The translations under genes were made by a program, and so were the position numbers. DNA of 5,559 nt from an uncultured Olegusella sp. Its GTDB lineage: Bacteria > Actinomycetota > Coriobacteriia > Coriobacteriales > Atopobiaceae. The DNA lies in contig NZ_CAMXYY010000093.1 in the NCBI RefSeq assembly GCF_947253395.1, positions 1 through 5,559 on the forward strand. The letters run 5' to 3'. Under the pieces are notes generated by a model. The model was not told the DNA's origin and made no database searches. It saw only the letters and a list, made by a program, of their open reading frames with translations. Position 1 is the first letter of the stretch. Every line of letters begins with the position of its first letter. This document shows, in pieces, positions 1-4,542 of this stretch.

Positions 1-2898
1 CAGGCTTTTGAGCCAGTCTTGGTTGAGGGCAAAGCAATTCATTTGCACCCGCTCGTTTGCGCACCCTTTAACGCTGACTTCGACGGCGACCAGATGTCTG
101 TTCATGTGCCTCTGTCTACTCAGGCACAGGCTGAGGCTCGCGTCTTGATGTTGTCCTCTAACAACCTGCGCTCTCCTGCATCGGGCAAGGTGCTGACCGT
201 TCCTTCTCAGGATATGGTCTTTGGTGTGTACTATCTCACCACCTCAGACGAGCTGCCCGCAGGTGAAGAACCACATGTTTATGCCAACTTTGAGGACGTT
301 TTGGCTGCCTATGATGGCAATCCCGATATGGATCTTCACAAGCCTATTGTGGTGCGCATTGATGCTGCGGATGCCAATATCGAAGAGGGCGACAAAGAGA
401 TCTTCCGCGTCATGACCTCCAAGAAGAGTTTTGAGGAATATGACGTCAGCGAACATGCTGAGCGCTTTGAGACCACGGTTGGTCGTGTCGTCTTCAACCG
501 TCAGTGTCTGCCGCCTGATTATCCTTACATGAACTACAAGATGGTAAAAGGTGACATCTCTGCTTTGGTTAACGATTGCTGCGATCGTTATAGCACCGCT
601 GCTGTTGAATCAATCTTGGATGCCATCAAGGCTACTGGTTTTCATTACGCTACTCGCGCGGGCTTGACCATCTCCGTTTGGGATGCCGTTATTCCTGAGG
701 ATAAGCCTGAGGTTTTGGCCGAGACACAGGAGCGCGTCAACACCATTAATGAGCGCTATGAGGACGGTTTCTTGACCGAGCTCGAGCGACACAATGAGGT
801 TGTTAATGCGTGGACTGCTTGTACTGAGCAGTTGGGTACCGAGATGCTTGAGGGCTTCTCTGGTGATAACCCCATCTATATGATGGCGGACTCAGGTGCT
901 CGAGGCTCCAAGACGCAGCTCCGCCAGCTTGCGGGTATGCGAGGTCTGATGGCAGATATGTCTGGTGAGACAATCGACCTGCCCATTAAGTCCAACTTCC
1001 GTGAAGGCCTGGAGCCCTTGGAGTACTTTATCTCTACCTATGGCGCTCGTAAGGGTCTGGTAGACACCGCATCTCATACCTCCGACTCGGGTTACTTGAC
1101 TCGTCGTTTGATTGACGTTGCTCAAGATGTTATTGTCCGCGAGGTGGATTGTGGTACCGATGAGGCGGTTTCTTATAACCTCATCAAGCCAGGAGAGAGT
1201 GCGGTTGACACCGACCTTGTTGGCCGCTGCGCGCTCAATGACATCACTGCTGCCGATACGGGTGAGGTTATTGTTGCTGCTGGCGAATATGTCGAGTCTG
1301 TCGCCCAGCTCCAGCGTATGTATGACTCTGGCCTGCGCAAAGTTGAGCTTCGCGCTCTGCTTACCTGCAAGTCTAAGTATGGTGTTTGCCAGAAGTGCTA
1401 TGGCTGGGATCTGTCCACCCGTCGTCCTGTCAACATCGGTACGGCAGTTGGCATCATTGCCGCTCAGTCCATTGGTGAGCCGGGTACTCAGCTGACCATG
1501 CGTACCATTCACTCTGGTGGTGTTGCTGGTGCGGACGATATTACGCAGGGTCTTCCTACGGTTGCCCGCATGTTTGACGTGGTTGGCAATGTCAACGAGA
1601 AGATTTTGGGCCGTGAGGCAGACCTGGCTCCATACTCTGGTCGTCTGCACATTACGCCCGAGCAGACCGAATACCTTATCCAGCTGCTGGATCTTGATGA
1701 CGAGACTCGCGTGCTGGAGGAGTGGCGCGTGCCTGCCTCTGCTCGCTTCATGCCTGGTATGGAAGATGGCGTAGTTGTGCGTGCTGGTGACCAGATTACG
1801 CGCGGCTTTGTTAACTTCCGTAAGCTTCGTGCGCTCACCGATATTGAGGCAACGATGCACACCTTCGTCAAGTCGGTCAAGGATGTCTATACCTCTCAGG
1901 GTGTGGATTTGAACGACAAACATATCGAGGTTATTGCTCGCCAGATGTTGCGTCGCGTCCGCGTCACCAACCCTGGTAGCTCCACGTACTTGCTCGGTCA
2001 GTACGTTGATCGCTACGAGTTTGCTGATACCGTACGCAACATTACCTTGGCTGGTGGTGCTGCACCTGAGGCCGAGCCTGTTATTTTGGGTACGCTCAAG
2101 GTTGCAAGTACCGTGGATAGCTGGCTTTCCGCTGCTTCCTTCTCGCGCACCGCAGGCATTCTGACTGAGGTTGCCATTGAAGGCGCAACCGATCACCTGC
2201 TGGATCTCAAGTCCAACGTTATCATTGGCAAGCGTATTCCCGCAGGTACTGGTCTTGCTGCTTATAACGCGGTCGAGCTTACCTATCATGGTCAAAAGAT
2301 CGACGGACCTACCTCTCCTATGGCAAATAGTCTGCCTGAGTGGGCTCCCGATACTCTCAAGGGCATTGAGGAGAAGCTGCCCAAGCAGCTCGATTGGGTT
2401 GGCGATGACTTTGGCTACGGTGGTGTCTACTCCAAGAACGGCCGCACGCTTTCTAGTGAGGATGCCAAGCTGTATCTCTACGATGATCTGGGTGTGTCGC
2501 AGCGCTGGACCAACAAGTTCTCCGAGGTGGGCATTGAGACCGTTGGAGATTTGATTGGCAAAAATGAGGATGACCTGCTGCACATTGATGGTATCGGCGC
2601 CAAGGCTATTGAAGAGTTGCGCGAGGGTCTTGAGGCGCGCAATCTTCTTTATATCCTCGAGCCTGACGAGGACGAGGCTGACAGCGAGGACCTCTCTCAG
2701 CTGTTCAACATGGTTTTCTCGCCTGATGCTGATGTGATGTTGGGTACTGCTGCACCTGCCACCCCGGGCATTCTTTCCCAAGAGGATTTGATTGGCGGTA
2801 GTAGTAGCAGCCAGAGTGATGAGGAAGTCATCAACGAGGATCTTGGTTCTCTGCACGACCTTCTCTCTCAGGTTGAACGCCGCGAGGATGAAGAGTAA
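1..2898 (+). CDS. rpoC: RNA polymerase beta' subunit, 5'-truncated by the window edge
   Basis: This is the catalytic beta' subunit of DNA-directed RNA polymerase. The frame is open from base 1 (965 residues visible, numbered here from base 1) and ends with TAA. Roughly the first 430-510 residues lie upstream. Visible landmarks are the Mg-binding motif NADFDGDQM (24-32, with D26, D28 and D30), the bridge helix (about 344-374, STYGARKG through GYLTRRL), the second zinc site (C384, C456, C463, C466) and the trigger loop at GEPGTQLTMRT (492-502). The trigger loop runs straight into DITQGLP, so the large insertion of proteobacterial beta' is absent. The conserved core ends near NVIIGKRIPAGTG (739-751). 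About 214 residues follow, far longer than the short tail of most bacteria. They include an alpha-CTD-like segment (828-882) and a strongly acidic Ser/Asp/Glu-rich tail. TTG at base 19 and later ATGs are internal codons, not starts. rpoB is presumably just upstream. Identification is certain. Confidence 0.99.
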   Translation, partial: QAFEPVLVEGKAIHLHPLVCAPFNADFDGDQMSVHVPLSTQAQAEARVLMLSSNNLRSPASGKVLTVPSQDMVFGVYYLTTSDELPAGEEPHVYANFEDVLAAYDGNPDMDLHKPIVVRIDAADANIEEGDKEIFRVMTSKKSFEEYDVSEHAERFETTVGRVVFNRQCLPPDYPYMNYKMVKGDISALVNDCCDRYSTAAVESILDAIKATGFHYATRAGLTISVWDAVIPEDKPEVLAETQERVNTINERYEDGFLTELERHNEVVNAWTACTEQLGTEMLEGFSGDNPIYMMADSGARGSKTQLRQLAGMRGLMADMSGETIDLPIKSNFREGLEPLEYFISTYGARKGLVDTASHTSDSGYLTRRLIDVAQDVIVREVDCGTDEAVSYNLIKPGESAVDTDLVGRCALNDITAADTGEVIVAAGEYVESVAQLQRMYDSGLRKVELRALLTCKSKYGVCQKCYGWDLSTRRPVNIGTAVGIIAAQSIGEPGTQLTMRTIHSGGVAGADDITQGLPTVARMFDVVGNVNEKILGREADLAPYSGRLHITPEQTEYLIQLLDLDDETRVLEEWRVPASARFMPGMEDGVVVRAGDQITRGFVNFRKLRALTDIEATMHTFVKSVKDVYTSQGVDLNDKHIEVIARQMLRRVRVTNPGSSTYLLGQYVDRYEFADTVRNITLAGGAAPEAEPVILGTLKVASTVDSWLSAASFSRTAGILTEVAIEGATDHLLDLKSNVIIGKRIPAGTGLAAYNAVELTYHGQKIDGPTSPMANSLPEWAPDTLKGIEEKLPKQLDWVGDDFGYGGVYSKNGRTLSSEDAKLYLYDDLGVSQRWTNKFSEVGIETVGDLIGKNEDDLLHIDGIGAKAIEELREGLEARNLLYILEPDEDEADSEDLSQLFNMVFSPDADVMLGTAAPATPGILSQEDLIGGSSSSQSDEEVINEDLGSLHDLLSQVERREDEE
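2482..2646 (+). other. Alpha-CTD-like helix-hairpin-helix domain inside the beta' C-terminal extension
   Basis: Residues 828-882 of the visible beta' (DDLGVSQRW... to ...EARNL) align without gaps, by eye, with the C-terminal domain of the RNA polymerase alpha subunit as I recall it from B. subtilis and E. coli. Roughly a third of positions look identical to the B. subtilis sequence. In alpha, this domain binds UP-element DNA and activators. The counterparts of E. coli alpha R265, N268, G296, K298 and E302 appear to be R835, N838, G866, K868 and E872. C269, K271 and S299 are replaced by K839, S841 and A869. The hairpin is IDGIGAKAIEEL (862-873). It sits in the same reading frame as the catalytic core, with no stop or frameshift between. 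The similarity is seen in the sequence. DNA binding is inference, and a generic helix-hairpin-helix fold is the alternative. Confidence 0.7.
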
Positions 2899-2953
2899 GG
2901 CAGATCTGCTTGCCTACTCGCTGAGTTTAATAAGTCCGAACTCTGTGTGAGTT

Positions 2954-2993
2954 GCCTCCCTTTTCTTGGATACGAGAAAAGGGAGGCTTTTTT
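2954..2993 (+). terminator. Rho-independent terminator after rpoC
   Basis: A perfect 13-base-pair stem (2954-2966 with 2975-2987, GCCTCCC... pairing with ...GGGAGGC) closes an 8-base loop and is followed directly by six T residues. It lies 55 bases after the rpoC stop and should end the rpoBC transcript. The str operon would therefore depend on its own promoter. The A-run on the 5' side is interrupted, so it is probably weaker in the opposite direction. Confidence 0.95.
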
Positions 2994-3013
2994 CATGCAA
3001 GATTTGCCCTGCC

Positions 3014-3109
3014 TGTCAAAAGCCACGTTCCGTTTCAAGCAGAGCAGTCCTGCCTGTCAAAAGCCACGTTCTGTTTCAGAAAAAATGTCAAACGCCACAC
3101 TTCGTTTCA
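3014..3109 (+). repeat. 24-base repeat array, three copies in forward orientation
   Basis: Copies lie at 3014-3037, 3055-3078 and 3086-3109. Each begins TGTCAAA(A/C)GCCAC and ends GTTTCA. The first two are nearly identical; the third has ACTT in place of GTTC in the middle. Start-to-start distances are 41 and 31 bases, close to four and three DNA helical turns. A possible degenerate further copy begins at 3117 (TGAC, GCC), again 31 bases on. The copies are inverted relative to the block at 3147-3263. The spacers (17 and 7 bases) are too short for CRISPR spacers. Function is unknown. Confidence 0.9.
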
Positions 3110-3146
3110 AAGGGCCTGACGTTTGCCCAGGTAGATTTTTTCTGCG

Positions 3147-3263
3147 TGAAATGAAACGTGGCTTTTGGCTAAAAAAATGAAATAGAACGTGGCGTTTGAC
3201 ACCCAGAGTGAAATAGAACGTGGCGTTTGACACTTGGGGTGAAATGAAACGTGGCGTTTGACA
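3147..3263 (-). repeat. 24-base repeat array, four copies in inverted orientation at an exact 31-base period
   Basis: Copies lie at 3147-3170, 3178-3201, 3209-3232 and 3240-3263, each followed by a 7-base variable spacer. On the + strand they begin TGAAAT, contain AACGTGGC and (except the first) end GTTTGACA. The second and third are identical, the fourth differs at two bases, and the first diverges at its end. They are reverse complements of the copies at 3014-3109. For example 3055-3078 and 3178-3201 match at 22 of 24 positions. A 31-base period is not a multiple of three, so the repeat is not preserved as protein. It may bind a protein on one face of the helix, or fold as RNA or a cruciform. 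I do not recognise the family. Confidence 0.92.
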
Positions 3264-3338
3264 TTCGTGAGAATAAAACAATTGCCATGAATCAAACTGG
3301 GCCTTTTTTAACAAGCAAAACCACGCCGCTTGAAGGGC

Positions 3339-3401
3339 AGATAGGAAAGCAGAACCCACAGATAGGAAAGCAGAGCCTACAGATAGGAAAGCAGAACCCA
3401 C
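3339..3401. repeat. 21-base tandem repeat, three copies
   Basis: Units at 3339-3359, 3360-3380 and 3381-3401 each begin AGATAGGAAAGCAGA. The first and third are identical, and the second differs at two bases (AGCCTAC for AACCCAC). The array ends about 50 bases upstream of the rpsL -35 box. The 21-base period equals two helical turns. It could encode a QIGKQNP-type repeat peptide on the + strand, but no start with a ribosome binding site supports that. It differs in sequence from the 24-base family. Confidence 0.93.
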
Positions 3402-3450
3402 AGCTTGTGGAAGCTCAATGGAAGAAGTATACGCCCGGATGCGTGGCTTT

Positions 3451-3479
3451 TTGACAACAGCGGGATTTCAGCGTAAATT
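3451..3479 (+). promoter_or_regulatory. Sigma-70-type promoter of the str operon (rpsL)
   Basis: A consensus -35 box TTGACA (3451-3456) is followed by a 17-base spacer and TAAATT (3474-3479), which matches four of six positions of the -10 consensus. Transcription would begin near 3486, giving a leader of about 105 bases before rpsL. It lies downstream of the rpoC terminator and upstream of the first str gene, where a promoter is required. The 15 bases ending in the -35 box (3442-3456, CGTGGCTTTTTGACA) equal the end of the upstream 24-base repeats, read on the same strand, apart from one extra T. Confidence 0.8.
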
Positions 3480-3497
3480 TACTCCTTGCGTCAATCC

Positions 3498-3522
3498 AGG
3501 GATGGGGGTGCTGCCCTGCCCT
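3498..3522 (+). promoter_or_regulatory. Possible GC-rich hairpin in the rpsL leader
   Basis: AGGGATGGG (3498-3506) can pair with CCCTGCCCT (3514-3522) around a two-base internal mismatch, with a 7-base loop. It would begin about 12 bases into the predicted transcript and is followed by TGAATAAAAA, which lacks the T-run of an intrinsic terminator. It could stabilise the mRNA or take part in leader regulation. The alternative is chance pairing in a GC-rich stretch, so confidence is modest. Confidence 0.4.
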
Positions 3523-3577
3523 TGAATAAAAATGGCGACGCATACCGCGTTCGCCTTGTAGATTTCGATTGGGTACG

Positions 3578-3583
3578 AAGGAG
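3578..3583 (+). promoter_or_regulatory. Ribosome binding site that fixes the rpsL TTG start
   Basis: AAGGAG lies six bases before TTG at 3590, which is optimal spacing. It selects this start over the in-frame upstream TTG at 3569, which would place the Shine-Dalgarno sequence inside the gene and add seven residues absent from other S12 proteins. Confidence 0.92.
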
Positions 3584-3589
3584 AGAGCT

Positions 3590-3961
3590 TTGTCTACAAT
3601 CAACCAGCTCGTCCGTCAGGGTCGCGTACAGCAGCATGCTAAGTCCAAAAACGCTGCCCTCCAGCATAATCCCCAGAAGCGCGGTGTTTGCACCCGTGTC
3701 TTCACTACCACCCCTAAAAAGCCTAACTCGGCACTTCGTAAGGTGGCTCGTGTCCGTCTTGTCAACGGCATCGAAGTTACAGCTTACATCCCTGGCGAGG
3801 GACACAACCTCCAGGAGCACTCCATTGTGTTAATCCGTGGTGGCCGTGTTCGCGACCTTCCTGGTGTTCGCTACAAGATTGTCCGCGGCGCTTATGACTG
3901 CGCAGCTGTTCAGAACCGCAAGAAGGCTCGTTCTCGCTATGGCGCAAAGCGCGAAAAGTAG
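3590..3961 (+). CDS. rpsL: 30S ribosomal protein S12
   Basis: S12 sits at the decoding centre of the 30S subunit, where it helps control tRNA selection and accuracy. The 123-residue product (MSTINQLVRQ... to ...GAKREK) has the family's full length. It carries the signatures PQKRGVCTRV (28-37), TTTPKKPNSALRK (39-51) and GEGHNLQEHS (69-78). K43, a classic streptomycin-resistance site, is the sensitive-type lysine. Position 88, usually lysine in GGRVKDLPG, is arginine (codon CGC, 3851-3853). The adjacent D89 is the residue that RimO methylthiolates in some bacteria. The start is TTG behind AAGGAG, unusual for so highly expressed a gene. This is the first gene of the str operon, 76 bases before rpsG. 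Confidence 0.98.
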   Translation: MSTINQLVRQGRVQQHAKSKNAALQHNPQKRGVCTRVFTTTPKKPNSALRKVARVRLVNGIEVTAYIPGEGHNLQEHSIVLIRGGRVRDLPGVRYKIVRGAYDCAAVQNRKKARSRYGAKREK

Positions 3962-3973
3962 TTTTGAGCCCAC

Positions 3974-4000
3974 GGCTGGAGCCACATCATGCATCCAGCC
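3974..4000 (+). promoter_or_regulatory. Hairpin in the rpsL-rpsG intercistronic gap
   Basis: GGCTGGA (3974-3980) pairs perfectly with TCCAGCC (3994-4000), and GC/GC can extend the stem inward with one bulged A. It is not followed by a T-run, so it should not terminate transcription. In E. coli, S7 represses the str operon by binding the rpsL-rpsG intercistronic RNA. The position fits a similar role, but I cannot match the E. coli structure. An mRNA processing or stability element is an alternative. Confidence 0.55.
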
Positions 4001-4037
4001 ACTTATTAGCATTCGTTTCGTCGCTTAGGAGATTCAC

Positions 4038-4508
4038 ATGCCGCGTCGTGCAGCAGCTATTCGTCGTGAGGTCCAGCCTGACGCCGTTTACAACAACCGT
4101 CTCGTTACTCAGCTCATCAACAAGGTGCTTCTTGATGGCAAGAAAGCTACCGCTGAGCGCATTGTTTATGGTGCATTTAATCTTGTCCAGGACAAGACTG
4201 GCGAGGATGCTCTCGCAGTCTTCAAGAAGGCTATGGACAACATCCGCCCGACCCTTGAGGTCAAACCCAAGCGCGTTGGTGGCGCTACCTATCAGGTGCC
4301 TATGGAGGTTAACTCCCGTCGCGCAACCACCCTTGCTATCCGCTGGATGGTCAATTTCAGCCGCGCTCGCAAGGAGAAGACCATGGCAGAGCGTCTGGCT
4401 GCCGAAATTATTGATGCCTCCAATGGCGTTGGTGCTTCCGTCAAGCGTCGCGAGGATCTTTTCAAGATGGCAGAAGCCAACCGTGCCTTCTCGCACTATC
4501 GCTTCTAA
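4038..4508 (+). CDS. rpsG: 30S ribosomal protein S7
   Basis: S7 is a primary 16S rRNA binding protein that starts assembly of the 30S head and lies near the E-site tRNA. The product is 156 residues, a standard bacterial length. It shows the MPRR N-terminus, VLLDGKKATAERIVY (30-44), the conserved beta-hairpin region RPTLEVKPKRVGGATYQVP (70-88) and the C-terminal KRREDLFKMAEANRAFSHYRF. The ATG start follows AGGAG (4027-4031) by six bases. It lies between rpsL and fusA and is surely co-transcribed with them. S7 is the autogenous repressor of this operon in E. coli; whether that applies here is unknown. No irregularities are seen. Confidence 0.98.
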   Translation: MPRRAAAIRREVQPDAVYNNRLVTQLINKVLLDGKKATAERIVYGAFNLVQDKTGEDALAVFKKAMDNIRPTLEVKPKRVGGATYQVPMEVNSRRATTLAIRWMVNFSRARKEKTMAERLAAEIIDASNGVGASVKRREDLFKMAEANRAFSHYRF

Positions 4509-4542
4509 TCCGCGTCGATAAGATACTGAGGAGCATTCTTTT

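Larger units (their letters stand above)
2899..3589. other. Long non-coding spacer between rpoC and rpsL
   Basis: No convincing gene lies in these 691 bases. Small open frames exist on both strands, but they run through tandem repeats, lack ribosome binding sites and show no recognisable family. The spacer holds the rpoC terminator, an array of seven 24-base inverted and direct repeats, a 21-base triplicate repeat, the rpsL promoter and the rpsL leader. A 10-base palindrome (GCAGATCTGC, 2900-2909) lies just after the rpoC stop. The stretch 3264-3338 is AT-rich and shows no feature I can name. Confidence 0.85.

Noticed and set aside
892..2856. 654-codon open frame on the minus strand inside rpoC
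   Set aside because: It is a shadow of rpoC: it overlaps the catalytic coding sequence throughout, has no family-like motif, and reflects the regular codon use of the real gene.
2923..2943. Small hairpin GAGTT/AACTC upstream of the rpoC terminator
   Set aside because: Only five base pairs, without a T-run; chance pairing is likely beside the much stronger terminator.
3014..3263. CRISPR array
   Set aside because: Spacers between the 24-base repeats are mostly 7 bases, the copies occur in both orientations, and no cas gene is visible.
3258..3286. Extra promoter using TTGACA at 3258-3263 of the last repeat
   Set aside because: The hexamer at the 17-base spacing is ATTGCC, a poor -10. The same TTGACA in the other repeats also lacks a -10.
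3057..3401. 114-codon minus strand frame across both repeat arrays
   Set aside because: The 31-base period changes reading frame at each unit, so no peptide repeat is maintained. Composition and the lack of a ribosome binding site argue against a gene.
3402..3415. AGCTT/AAGCT inverted repeat as an operator
   Set aside because: Five-base arms with a four-base gap are too short to distinguish from chance.
3287..3454. Small + strand frame (55 codons from ATG) with a QIGKQNP repeat
   Set aside because: There is no ribosome binding site. The repeat character comes from the 21-base DNA repeat, and the frame runs into the rpsL -35 box.
3502..3561. Two tiny leader peptides in the rpsL leader (ATG at 3502, 7 codons; ATG at 3532, 9 codons)
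   Set aside because: Neither has a properly spaced ribosome binding site or an attenuator-like terminator after it. Chance frames are expected at this length.
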